A stretch of DNA of 64,000 nt, taken from positions 26,167,381-26,231,380 of the forward strand of contig CM046304.1 of NCBI GenBank assembly GCA_025267735.1, given 5' to 3'. The position numbers and the translations under genes were made by a program. This document shows, in pieces, positions 49,589-61,422 of this stretch; positions within the stretch are counted from its first letter, which is position 1, and each line of letters begins with the position of its first letter. A model generated the notes under the pieces. It had not been told where the DNA came from. It made no database searches and saw only the letters and a program-made list of their open reading frames with translations. Source of the DNA: Mactra quadrangularis (Eukaryota; Mollusca; Bivalvia; Venerida; Mactridae).

Positions 49589-51303
49589 GGATACTGTTTG
49601 TGTGTCATACAGGAACAAAGAAAGAGAACTTTCAATTTGGATACTGTTTGTGTGTCATACAGGAACAAAGTAAGAAAACGTTTCCTTTGGATACTGTTTG
49701 TGTGTCATACAGGAACAAAGAAAGACAACTTTCCTTTTGATCTGTTTGGGTGTCATACAGGAACAAAGAAAGACAACCTTCCTTTTGATCTGTTTGGGTG
49801 TCATACAGGAACACAGAAAGAGAACGTTCAATTTGGATACTGTTTGTGTATCATACAGGAACAAAGAAAGAGAACTTTCAATTTGGATACTGTTTGTGTG
49901 TCATACAGGAACAAAGAAAGAGAACTTTCAATTTGGATACTGTTTGTGTGTCATACAGGAACAAAGAAAGAGAACTTTCAATTTGGATACTGTTTGGGTG
50001 TCATACAGGAACAAAGAAAAAGATCTTTTCTTTTTGGATACTGTTTGTGTGTCGTACAGGAACAAAGAAAGAGAATTTTCTTTTTGGATACTGTTTTTAA
50101 GTCTTACAAGAACATAGAAAGACAAATTTCCTTTTAGATACTGTTTGTATGTCATAAAGAAAGAAAGAAAGATCACTTTCCTTTTAGATACGGTTTGTGT
50201 GTCATACAGAAACAAAGAAAGAGCACTTTCCTTTTAGATACGGTTTGTGTGTCATACAGAAAGTAAGAAAGAGAACATTTCTTTTGGATACTGTTTGTGT
50301 GTCATACATGAACAAAGAAAGAGAACTGTCTTTTTGTTTACTGTGTGTAAGTCTTACATGAACAAAGAAAGAGAACTGCTTTTTTGGATACTGTTTGTTA
50401 GTCATACAAGAACAAAGAAAGAGAACTTTCCTTTTGGATACTGTTTGTGTGTCATTCAGAAAGAATGAAGGAGGACTTTCTTTTTGTATACTGTTTGTAA
50501 GTCTTACAGGAACAAAGAATGAGAATTTTTCTATTTGAATACTGTTTGCGTGTCATTTTGAATTCTGCTTGTGTGTCATACAGGAACAAAGAAAGAGAAC
50601 TTTTATTTTTGGATACTGTTTGCGTGTCATACAGGAATAAAGAAAAAGAACTTTTCTTTTGGATACTGTTTGTGTGTCATACAGGAACAAAGAAAGAGAA
50701 CTTTCAATTTGGATACTGTTTGTGTGTCATACAGGAACAAAGAAAGAGAACTTTCAATTTGGATACTGTTTGTGTGTCATACAGGAACAAAGAAAGAAAA
50801 CTTTCCTTTGGGATACTGTTTGTGTGTCATACAGGAACAAAGAAAGAGAACTTTCAATTTGGATACTGTTTGGGTGTCATACAGGAACAAAGAAAAAGAT
50901 CTTTTCTTTTTGGATACTGTTTGTGTGTCATACAGGAACAAAGAAAGAGAACTTTCAATTTGGATACTGTTTGTGTGTCATACAGGAACAAAGAAAGAGA
51001 ACTTTCAATTTGGATACTGTTTGTGTGTCATACAGGAACAAAGAAAGAGAACTTTCCTTTTGGATACTGTTTGTCTGTCATACAGGAACAAAGAAAGAGA
51101 ACTTTCAATTTGGATACTGTTTGTGTGTCATACAGGAACAAAGAAAGAGAACTTTCCTTTTGGATACTGTTTGGGTGTCATACAGGAACAAAGAAAAAGA
51201 TATTTTCTTTTTGGATACTGTTTGTGTGTCATACAGGAACAAAGAAAGAGAACTTTCCTTTTGGATACTGTTTGTGTGTCATACAGGAACAAAGAAAGAA
51301 ATA
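49589..51303 (+). repeat. 50-bp minisatellite, about 34 units
   Basis: The unit contains GGATACTGTTTGTGTGTCAT followed by ACAGGAACAAAGAAAGAGAA and CTTTCAATTT or CTTTCCTTTT. Consecutive units start exactly 50 bp apart through most of the array, with a few 47-bp variants around 49736-49800 and diverged units at 50100-50570. A variant (GGGTGTCATAC then AAAAAGATCTTTTCTTTTTG) recurs near 49990, 50865 and 51165, showing multi-unit duplication. Because 50 is not a multiple of 3 and the unit lacks stops in every phase, all three forward frames stay open (up to 261 codons, 50519-51304). I treat these as artefacts: no signal peptide, domain or neighbouring exon is apparent. Confidence 0.92.
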
Positions 51304-51679
51304 AATTTTTAAGTTATGTCTGTTCATAAGGATGAAATATTTAGCACTTTGCTATTTGTGTCAAACAGTGAAAAGGAATTAGATATTTTCAACAGTTATG
51401 TTTGTTTGGCCGACCAAAACCTTTTTGGGAAAATGTTTTCCACAGCAAAATATATAGAAACAAAAATATATATTCAACTATACTTATATATAAGGATGTT
51501 TTGATGAGTCAATTACCTTTCAATTGGGTAAACTCAATTTATATCACAAGATGAAATTAATCTAAGTTGAAAATTGTAATACTTCTATTGTAAATATCAA
51601 CAATATTTAAAAGAAAAAAGAAAAAAAATGTTAAAATTTATCTAACAACTTTTCTAATACAACTAGAACTGCCACCAGT
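51304..51679. other. AT-rich non-coding DNA
   Basis: Nothing recognised between the minisatellite and the pearl-like element. Confidence 0.55.
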
Positions 51680-52174
51680 GGCGAAAATACCCCCGCAACG
51701 GCAACATTTCAAGATGACCGCAAGTCAACATTGTTGAAGTCCAAAAGGGTAAATGTTGTATTAAGAAGCATAAAAACCATAAAAAACAGGATGCAAACAT
51801 CAAATTGGAAATAAACAGCAAATTACAGCGTAATTTACTATGGATAAGAAAAAGCAAAATGAACAGTAGTTGTCATATTTCAAATGATTTTTACATGAAA
51901 ATGAACACCATTTGGTCATTAAGAATGTAAAGTGGAACAACAGACAAAGAGTGATCATATTTAAACTTATCTTCCCAACATTATAAAAAAATTAAAGATT
52001 GCAATTAGTTTGTCAATTTGAATTTGATTTTAAGAAAAAATACATATAAATGTCATCAGCAAGAATTTGTAAGCACGATCTTATTAAAATGGGCTGAGAA
52101 AAAAGATGTTTGCTTCACAAGATATTAGAAAGACATGTGTGCACAATTTTGCGAAATTTGAGTAAGAAACAGCA

Positions 52175-53480
52175 TACTAGATGGCCACCAGTCAGCCATT
52201 TTGAATATAAAATGGTGAAGAAAAGTCTTACTTATCAACTGTAATAGTGAGACCTTGTATGCAATTTTTTCTCAAAATCCATATGGAAATAAGCATGCAA
52301 TACTGTTATAATATCAAATAAAAAAAAACAGATGGCAGCCAGTCCGCCATTTTGAATTGGAATTGATATAAAGTGCATGTACACATCAACTGTAAGAATT
52401 TGGACTTGTGTGCAAAATTCTATCAAAATTGGTTAAGAAAAAAATATGAGAAATAAGCATACTTACAGTTATTAAATCAAATTAAAAAAATTCAAGATGG
52501 CAGCCAGTCAGCCATTTTGAATTGGAATTGATATAAAGTGCATGTACACATCAACTGTAAGAATTCGAACTTGTGTGCAAAATTCTATTAAAATATGTTA
52601 AGAAATTAATGAGGGTCAAAAAGGGGTATTTTCGAATTTTTGTGCGTCAAAACCCGAGGTCTCGGGTCTAATTGAAGCCCTAATAGTGAGTCCTTGTACG
52701 CAATTTCTTTTCAAAATTTGTATGTAAATAAGCATACAATACTGTTATTTAATTAAATCAAATTCAAAATGGCCACAAGTTGAATTTGAATTATCATAAA
52801 CTGCATTCACTCATCAACTGTAAGAATGTGAACTTGTGTGCAAAACTCTATCATTATTGGTTGAGAAAAAAATTCTTGAGAAACATGCATACAATGCAGT
52901 TATTAAATTAAATTGAAAATATAAGACTGTATTAATTTTGAAAAAAGGATGACAGCCAGTCCGCCATTTTGAATTGGAATTGAGTTAAAGTGTATGTACA
53001 CATCAACTGTGAACGCCTGTGCAAAATTCTATCTAAATTAGTTAAGAAAAAATCTGTTGAGAAATAAGCATACAGTAATTAAACTAAATTAAAAAGAATT
53101 CAAGATGGCCGCAAGTCGGCCATTTTGAATTGGAATTGATATAACATGCATATAAACATCAACTGTAAACGCCTGTGCAAATTCTATAAAATAAGATAAG
53201 AAAAAAATCTATTGAGAAAAAAAGCAAACTATACAGTTATCTAATTAGATTTAAAATATAGAAAAAATCTGTTGAGAAATAAGCATACAGTAATTAAACT
53301 AAATTAAAAAGAATTCAAGATGGCCGCAAGGTGGCCATTTTGAATTGGAATTGATATAACATGCATATAAACATCAACTGTAAACGCCTGTGCAAATTCT
53401 ATAAAACAAGATAAGAAAAAAATCTATTGAGAAAAAAAGCAAACTATACAGTTATCTAATTACATTTAAAATATATAACA
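52175..53480 (+). repeat. Core tandem repeats of the pearl-like element
   Basis: Each unit has AAGATGGCNGCNAGTCNGCC, ATTTTGAATTGGAATTGATA, CATCAACTGTAAG and CAAAATTCTATCAAAAT blocks. Units begin around 52178, 52330, 52493, 52765, 52950, 53103 and 53318. The last two are nearly identical, pointing to recent duplication. AAGATGGC followed by GC resembles a YY1-type site. Confidence 0.8.
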
Positions 53481-53632
53481 CAATTAAATATTTTAAACAA
53501 GTGAGATATGTTTCCATAGTTACATGAGTTTTGTATACACCATTAAATCATGGTATATAACAGCTTCTATTCAAATACATTAAGAAATAAACATACTACA
53601 AATGTATTAATTTTTTGGGACAGACCACATAT

Positions 53633-53694
53633 CCAACCAACCAACCAACCAACCAACCAACAAACCAACCAACCAACCAACCAACCAACCAACC
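53633..53694 (+). repeat. (CCAA)n microsatellite
   Basis: About 15 CCAA units with one interruption (CAAACC). The translations (PTNQ on plus, WLVG on minus) give short frames that are not genes. Confidence 0.95.
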
Positions 53695-53745
53695 ACCAGG
53701 GTGATTCCAGTATACCCCCGAAAACTTCGTTTGCGGGGGTATAAA

Positions 53746-54185
53746 AATACATGTTTGCATATAAAAATCTTAGAACAAAAGCAAGCTATTGAAAAAAGTT
53801 AATGAATCAAAGTGAAAAAGTATAACCTCTGAATTGTTTAAAAGTTTTTGATTTGATAACTTTGTAAGTATTTGATGAGACAAGTCAACCTACTGTGCAG
53901 TACGTAAAACTACTGAACAATAACCAGTAATGTCTTAGTCATTGCTGACCGGCGAAAAATATACCCCCTATTACCCTCAGGGACAACAAGGAGGTATAAG
54001 ACCTACTGACCACTCGTAAAAAATGAGTGTCCAGAACAATGACAGGTGCTTTCCTGGACGATGTGTCAACATGTCCGTGCAATGTCTTTTACTTACAAAT
54101 ACTTAAAAATACATTTATATCTACGAGAACCATACAGGAACAAAGAAAGAAAATTAAACAGTACAGTTCTTCATTCTTGAATTAA
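53746..54185. other. Non-coding DNA between pearl-like element and satellite
   Basis: No gene. ATACCCCCTATTACCCTCAG near 53961 again carries a TACCCCC motif like the pearl ends. An isolated piece of the 50-bp minisatellite unit lies at 54131-54154. Confidence 0.5.
54131..54154 (+). repeat. Orphan fragment of the 50-bp minisatellite unit
   Basis: CATACAGGAACAAAGAAAGA at 54131-54150 is identical to the core of the array that ended 2.8 kb earlier, and is followed by AAAT. Confidence 0.8.
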
Positions 54186-54438
54186 AATATAGTTAATTAA
54201 ACCTCATTATTATCATAGTAATAAAATATTCAATAAAGCTTTAACTAGTCAGTTAATTTCTATACAAAAAACGAACAAAAATCAATAATTTTCCACTTTT
54301 ATGTATAATAAAAACATAATTCATTATTCGTACTGTAGAATATCAAATAATACACAATAAATGAATGATCTGAGTACTGTACAAAGCAAAAATTAAAATG
54401 ATGTGTTTTTTGTTTACAAAATATACATGTAAATAACA

Positions 54439-54948
54439 CCCTAGCTAGACTTAGTACTATAAACCTTCAACTACATTGCTTTGAATTATGTTTTACTATA
54501 AGTATATAATTCCGATCTAGCTATCCTCCCAGTAAACTGGGCCCTTCACTAGATTGCTCAGAATTATGCTTTTCTAAAAGCATATAATTCCGATCTAGCT
54601 ATCCTCCCAGTAAACTGGGCCCTTCACTAGATTGCTCAGAATTATGCTTTTCTATAAGCATATAATTCCAATCTAGCTATCCTCCCAGAAAACTGGGCCC
54701 TTCACTAGATTGCTCAGAATTATGCTTTTCTATAAGTATATAATTCCGATCTAGCTATCCTCCCAGTAAACTGGGCCCTTCACTAGATTGCTCAGAATTA
54801 TATTTTACTATTGAGTGAAATTCCGATCTAGCTATCCTCCCAATAAATTGGGCCCTTCACTAGATTACTCAGAATATTCACTTAAGACTTCGATCTAGTT
54901 ATCCCCCCAGAAATATGGGCCCTTCGCTAGATTGCTCGAAAGTCTTCG
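54439..54948 (+). repeat. Hairpin cluster, unit 1
   Basis: Six ~78-bp imperfect palindromes plus a diverged leading one. Each has ATCTAGCTATCCTCCCAGTA then AACTGGGCCCTTCACTAGAT, in which ATCTAG pairs with CTAGAT and CCCAG with CTGGG. This unit shows CCCAATAAATTGGG (54839) where later units have CCCAGTAAATTGGG. It also has loop variant CCCAGAAAACTGGG (54685). Confidence 0.9.
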
Positions 54949-55466
54949 TTTAATTATTGGTAACACATTTAGAAATCATAGTTTATGGTCTTAGACTACA
55001 GACCTAGTACATCGTTATCAGGCATCATAAAGTGCTACCTACATGTATTTAAAAATTAGATTTTATTGTAGTTTAGTCATACCGATGATGAAAAGTTTGC
55101 ACCAAAAAGCCAAAAACAAAATGAAATAACTAGGAATGTAAAGTAACTATGTTTTTATTTACATGCAAGTGTAGGAATGTTTATCGATTTTAATTCTATG
55201 ATTTTTATAGTTAATTTATAGTTAATTAAACCTCATTATTATCATAGTAATAAAATAATCATTAAAGCTTTAACTAGTCAGTTAATTTCTATACAAAAAA
55301 ACGAACAAAAATCAATAATTTTCCACTTTATGTATAATAAAAATATAATTCATTATTCTTACAGTAGAATATCAAATAATACAAAATAAATGAATGATCT
55401 GAGTACTGTACAAAGCAAAAATTAAAATGATGTGTTTTTGTTTACAAAATATACATGTAAATAACA

Positions 55467-56054
55467 CCCTAGCTAGACTTAGTACTATAAACCTTCAACT
55501 ACATTGTTTTGAATTATGTTTTACTATAAGTATATAATTCCGATCTAGCTATCCTCCCAGTAAACTGGGCCCTTCACTAGATTGCTCAGAATAATGCTTT
55601 TCTATAAGTATATAATTCCGATCTAGCTATCCTCCCAGTAAACTGGGCCCTTCACTAGATTGCTCAGAATTATGCTTTTCTAAAAGCATATAATTCCGAT
55701 CTAGCTATCCTCCCAGTAAACTGGGCCCTTCACTAGATTGCTCAGAATTATGCTTTTCTATAAGCATATAATTCCGATCTAGCTATCCTCCCAGTAAACT
55801 GGGCCCTTCACTAGATTGCTCAGAATTATGCTTTTCTATAAGTATATAATTCCGATCTAGCTATCCTCCCAGTAAACTGGGCCCTTCACTAGATTGCTCA
55901 GAATTATATTTTACTATTGAGTGAAATTCCGATCTAGCTATCCTCCCAGTAAATTGGGCCCTTCACTAGATTACTCAGAATATTCACTTAAGACTTCGAT
56001 CTAGTTATCCCCCCAGAAATATGGGTCCTTTGCTAGATTGCTCGAAAGTCTTCG
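55467..56054 (+). repeat. Hairpin cluster, unit 2 (seven hairpins)
   Basis: It has one more 78-bp palindrome than the others, at steps of 78 bp from 55540, so the cluster can gain or lose single hairpins. The last two have the variant arms described under findings. Confidence 0.9.
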
Positions 56055-56885
56055 TTAAATTATTGGTAACACATTTAGAAATCATAGTTTATGGTCTTAG
56101 ACTACAGACCTAGTACATCGTTATCAGGCATCATAAAGTGCTACCTACATGTATTTAAAAATTAGATTTTATTGTAGTTTAGTCATACCGATGATGAAAA
56201 GTTTGCACCAAAAAGCCAAAAACAAAATGAAATAACTAGGAATGTAAAGTAACTATGTTTTTATTTACATGCAAGTGTAGGAATGTTTATCGATTTTGAT
56301 TCTATGATTTTAATACCTCAGAATCACATAGTTAAACAACAATCTAAATGAATGTGAATTATAAATGTATGCAATGTAAGGAAAATACTGTTTTACTATA
56401 TCTATTTACGATACGTGCAAAAATCTGAGCTTTTTCTATAAAATGAAGAAAAAAGACTTAACTTGTACTGACTTAAATATAAAGGATATGATTGAAATAA
56501 ATTTATTCATTAAAAATTTAAAACATCAAATAATACAATAAAATATATTGATTTCTGAAGTAAACAATAACTTCAACAATTTCAAAACTAAGTGTATACT
56601 AAACATCGTAACAATAATTTAAATGTGAGCAACAGAAAAAAAGTTCTCAAACATATAATTTAAAAATGTAATCAGAAATCTAATAATACATACCAAATCA
56701 TAACAAAAAATAATTGCAAATACATTTTGCTGTAACTAAATTTAAATATATTCTTGACAGGCTGGTCAGCCCGTAGTGTTACCACGTATTTCCTAAACAG
56801 TTGATTATGATTTGACACATTGCATTTGCAAAGCAAAAATTAGAATGATGTGTTTTTTGTTTACAAAATATACATGTAAATAACA

Positions 56886-57395
56886 CCCTAGCTAGACTTA
56901 GTACTATAAACCTTCAACTACATTGCTTTGAATAATGTTTTACTATAAGTATATAATTCCGATCTAGCTATCCTCCCAGTAAACTGGGCCCTTCACTAGA
57001 TTGCTCAGAATTATGCTTTTCTAAAAGCATATAATTCCGATCTAGCTATCCTCCCAGTAAACTGGATCCTTCACTAGATTGCTCAGAATAATGCTTTTCT
57101 ATAAGCATATAATTCCGATCTAGCTATCCTCCCAGTAAACTGGGCCCTTCACTAGATTGCTCAGAATTATGCTTTTCTATAAGTATATAATTCCGATCTA
57201 GCTATCCTCCCAGTAAACTGGGCCCTTCACTAGATTGCTCAGAATTATATTTTACTATTGAGTGAAATTCCGATCTAGCTATCCTCCCAGTAAATTGGGC
57301 CCTTCACTAGATTACTCAGAATATTCACTTAAGACTTCGATCTAGTTATCCCCCCAGAAATATGGGTCCTTCGCTAGATTGCTCGAAAGTCTTCG
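56886..57395 (+). repeat. Hairpin cluster, unit 3
   Basis: Six palindromes at 56959, 57037, 57115, 57193, ~57270 and ~57337, plus the diverged leader. The second has GGATCC in place of GGGCCC. Confidence 0.9.
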
Positions 57396-58226
57396 TTAAA
57401 TTATTGGTAACACATTTAGAAATCATAGTTTATGGTCTTAGACTACAGACCTAGTACATCGTTATCAGGCATCATAAAGTGCTACCTACATGTATTTAAA
57501 AATTAGATTTTATTGTAGTTTAGTCATACCGATGATGAAAAGTTTGCACCAAAAAGCCAAAAACAAAATGAAATAACTAGGAATGTAAAGTAACCATGTT
57601 TTTATTTACATGCAAGTGCAGGAATGTTTATCGATTTTAATTCTATGATTTTAATACCTCAGAATCACATAGTTAAACAACAATCTAAATGAATGTGAAT
57701 TATAAATGTATGCAATGTAAGGAAAATACTGTTTTACTATATCTATTTACGATACGTGCAAAAATCTGAGCTTTTTCTATAAAATGAAGAAAAAAGACTT
57801 AACTTGTACTGACTTAAATATAAAGGATATGATTGAAATAAATTTATTCATTAAAAATTTAAAACATCAAATAATACAATAAAATATATTGATTTCTGAA
57901 GTAAACAATAACTTCAACAATTTCAAAACTAAGTGTATACTAAACATCGTAACAATAATTTAAATGTGAGCAACAGAAAAAAAGTTCTCAAACATATAAT
58001 TTAAAAATGTAATCAGAAATCTAATAATACATACCAAATCATAACAAAAAATAATTGCAAATACATTTTGCTGTAACTAAATTTAAATATATTCTTGACA
58101 GGCTGGTCAGCCCGTAGTGTTACCACGTATTTCCTAAACAGTTGATTATGATTTGACACATTGCATTTGCAAAGCAAAAATTAGAATGATGTGTTTTTTG
58201 TTTACAAAATATACATGTAAATAACA

Positions 58227-58736
58227 CCCTAGCTAGACTTAGTACTATAAACCTTCAACTACATTGCTTTGAATAATGTTTTACTATAAGTATATAATTC
58301 CGATCTAGCTATCCTCCCAGTAAACTGGGCCCTTCACTAGATTGCTCAGAATTATGCTTTTCTAAAAGCATATAATTCCGATCTAGCTATCCTCCCAGTA
58401 AACTGGATCCTTCACTAGATTGCTCAGAATAATGCTTTTCTATAAGCATATAATTCCGATCTAGCTATCCTCCCAGTAAACTGGGCCCTTCACTAGATTG
58501 CTCAGAATTATGCTTTTCTATAAGTATATAATTCCGATCTAGCTATCCTCCCAGTAAACTGGGCCCTTCACTAGATTGCTCAGAATTATATTTTACTATT
58601 GAGTGAAATTCCGATCTAGCTATCCTCCCAGTAAATTGGGCCCTTCACTAGATTACTCAGAATATTCACTTAAGACTTCGATCTAGTTATCCCCCCAGAA
58701 ATATGGGTCCTTCGCTAGATTGCTCGAAAGTCTTCG
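58227..58736 (+). repeat. Hairpin cluster, unit 4
   Basis: Same as unit 3, including the GGATCC variant in the second hairpin. Confidence 0.9.
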
Positions 58737-59567
58737 TTAAATTATTGGTAACACATTTAGAAATCATAGTTTATGGTCTTAGACTACAGACCTAGTACAT
58801 CGTTATCAGGCATCATAAAGTGCTACCTACATGTATTTAAAAATTAGATTTTATTGTAGTTTAGTCATACCGATGATGAAAAGTTTGCACCAAAAAGCCA
58901 AAAACAAAATGAAATAACTAGGAATGTAAAGTAACCATGTTTTTATTTACATGCAAGTGCAGGAATGTTTATCGATTTTAATTCTATGATTTTAATACCT
59001 CAGAATCACATAGTTAAACAACAATCTAAATGAATGTGAATTATAAATGTATGCAATGTAAGGAAAATACTGTTTTACTATATCTATTTACGATACGTGC
59101 AAAAATCTGAGCTTTTTCTATAAAATGAAGAAAAAAGACTTAACTTGTACTGACTTAAATATAAAGGATATGATTGAAATAAATTTATTCATTAAAAATT
59201 TAAAACATCAAATAATACAATAAAATATATTGATTTCTGAAGTAAACAATATCTTCAACAATTTCAAAACTAAGTGTATACTAAACATCGTAACAATAAT
59301 TTAAATGTGAGCAACAGAAAAAAAGTTCTCAAACATATAATTTAAAAATGTAATCAGAAATCTAATAATACATACCAAATCATAACAAAAAACAATTGCA
59401 AATACATTTTGCTGTAACTAAATTTAAATATATTCTTGACAGGCTGGTCAGCCCGTAGTGTTACCACGTATTTCCTAAACAGTTGATTATGATTTGACAC
59501 ATTGCATTTGCAAAGCAAAAATTAGAATGATGTGTTTTTTGTTTACAAAATATACATGTAAATAACA

Positions 59568-60077
59568 CCCTAGCTAGACTTAGTACTATAAACCTTCAAC
59601 TACATTGCTTTGAATAATGTTTTACTATAAGTATATAATTCCGATCTAGCTATCCTCCCAGTAAACTGGGCCCTTCACTAGATTGCTCAGAATTATGCTT
59701 TTCTAAAAGCATATAATTCCGATCTAGCTATCCTCCCAGTAAACTGGATCCTTCACTAGATTGCTCAGAATAATGCTTTTCTATAAGCATATAATTCCGA
59801 TCTAGCTATCCTCCCAGTAAACTGGGCCCTTCACTAGATTGCTCAGAATTATGCTTTTCTATAAGTATATAATTCCGATCTAGCTATCCTCCCAGTAAAC
59901 TGGGCCCTTCACTAGATTGCTCAGAATTATATTTTACTATTGAGTGAAATTCCGATCTAGCTATCCTCCCAGTAAATTGGGCCCTTCACTAGATTACTCA
60001 GAATATTCACTTAAGACTTCGATCTAGTTATCCCCCCAGAAATATGGGTCCTTCGCTAGATTGCTCGAAAGTCTTCG
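59568..60077 (+). repeat. Hairpin cluster, unit 5
   Basis: Same as units 3 and 4, including the GGATCC variant. Confidence 0.9.
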
Positions 60078-60908
60078 TTAAATTATTGGTAACACATTTA
60101 GAAATCATAGTTTATGGTCTTAGACTACAGACCTAGTACATCGTTATCAGGCATCATAAAGTGCTACCTACATGTATTTAAAAATTAGATTTTATTGTAG
60201 TTTAGTCATACCGATGATGAAAAGTTTGCACCAAAAAGCCAAAAACAAAATGAAATAACTAGGAATGTAAAGTAACCATGTTTTTATTTACATGCAAGTG
60301 CAGGAATGTTTATCGATTTTAATTCTATGATTTTAATACCTCAGAATCACATAGTTAAACAACAATCTAAATGAATGTGAATTATAAATGTATGCAATGT
60401 AAGGAAAATACTGTTTTACTATATCTATTTACGATACGTGCAAAAATCTGAGCTTTTTCTATAAAATGAAGAAAAAAGACTTAACTTGTACTGACTTAAA
60501 TATAAAGGATATGATTGAAATAAATTTATTCATTAAAAATTTAAAACATCAAATAATACAATAAAATATATTGATTTCTGAAGTAAACAATATCTTCAAC
60601 AATTTCAAAACTAAGTGTATACTAAACATCGTAACAATAATTTAAATGTGAGCAACAGAAAAAAAGTTCTCAAACATATAATTTAAAAATGTAATCAGAA
60701 ATCTAATAATACATACCAAATCATAACAAAAAATAATTGCAAATACATTTTGCTGTAACTAAATTTAAATATATTCTTGACAGGCTGGTCAGCCCGTAGT
60801 GTTACCACGTATTTCCTAAACAGTTGATTATGATTTGACACATTGCATTTGCAAAGCAAAAATTAGAATGATGTGTTTTTTGTTTACAAAATATACATGT
60901 AAATAACA

Positions 60909-61422
60909 CCCTAGCTAGACTTAGTACTATAAACCTTCAACTACATTGCTTTGAATAATGTTTTACTATAAGTATATAATTCCGATCTAGCTATCCTCCC
61001 AGTAAACTGGGCCCTTCACTAGATTGCTCAGAATTATGCTTTTCTAAAAGCATATAATTCCGATCTAGCTATCCTCCCAGTAAACTGGATCCTTCACTAG
61101 ATTGCTCAGAATAATGCTTTTCTATAAGCATATAATTCCGATCTAGCTATCCTCCCAGTAAACTGGGCCCTTCACTAGATTGCTCAGAATTATGCTTTTC
61201 TATAAGTATATAATTCCGATCTAGCTATCCTCCCAGTAAACTGGGCCCTTCACTAGATTGCTCAGAATTATATTTTACTATTGAGTGAAATTCCGATCTA
61301 GCTATCCTCCCAGTAAATTGGGCCCTTCACTAGATTACTCAGAATATTCACTTAAGACTTCGATCTAGTTATCCCCCCCCCCAGAAATATGGGTCCTTTG
61401 CTAGATTGCTCGAAAGTCTTCG
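60909..61422 (+). repeat. Hairpin cluster, unit 6
   Basis: Same as units 3-5, but the last hairpin has a C-run expanded by about four bases at ~61373. Confidence 0.9.

Larger units (their letters stand above)
51680..53745. mobile_element. Pearl-like (non-autonomous Helentron-type) element
   Basis: The left end has AATACCCCCGCAACGG (51686-51701). The right end has a hairpin, TATACCCCCG...CGGGGGTATA (53711-53743), whose outer strand is the inverted match of the left end. Inside are about seven divergent ~150-215-bp core repeats, then a (CCAA)n microsatellite just before the right hairpin. Short inverted ends, a core of ~160-bp tandem repeats and a tetranucleotide microsatellite before the 3' end are the published layout of bivalve 'pearl' elements. 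No Rep/helicase coding sequence is present, so it is non-autonomous. Confidence 0.65.

Noticed and set aside
49589..51303. A repetitive secreted or structural protein gene, or a CRISPR array
   Set aside because: Openness in all three frames follows from a stop-free 50-bp unit. There is no signal peptide, initiation context or exon support. Units are contiguous without unique spacers, so it is not CRISPR.
53550..53752. Short ORFs PTNQPTNQ / WLVGWLVG
   Set aside because: Translations of the (CCAA)n microsatellite.
55080..55110. A hammerhead ribozyme core (CCGATGATGAAAAG) in the higher-order satellite
   Set aside because: Only a partial resemblance to CUGAUGA and GAAA. The three stems could not be traced around it.
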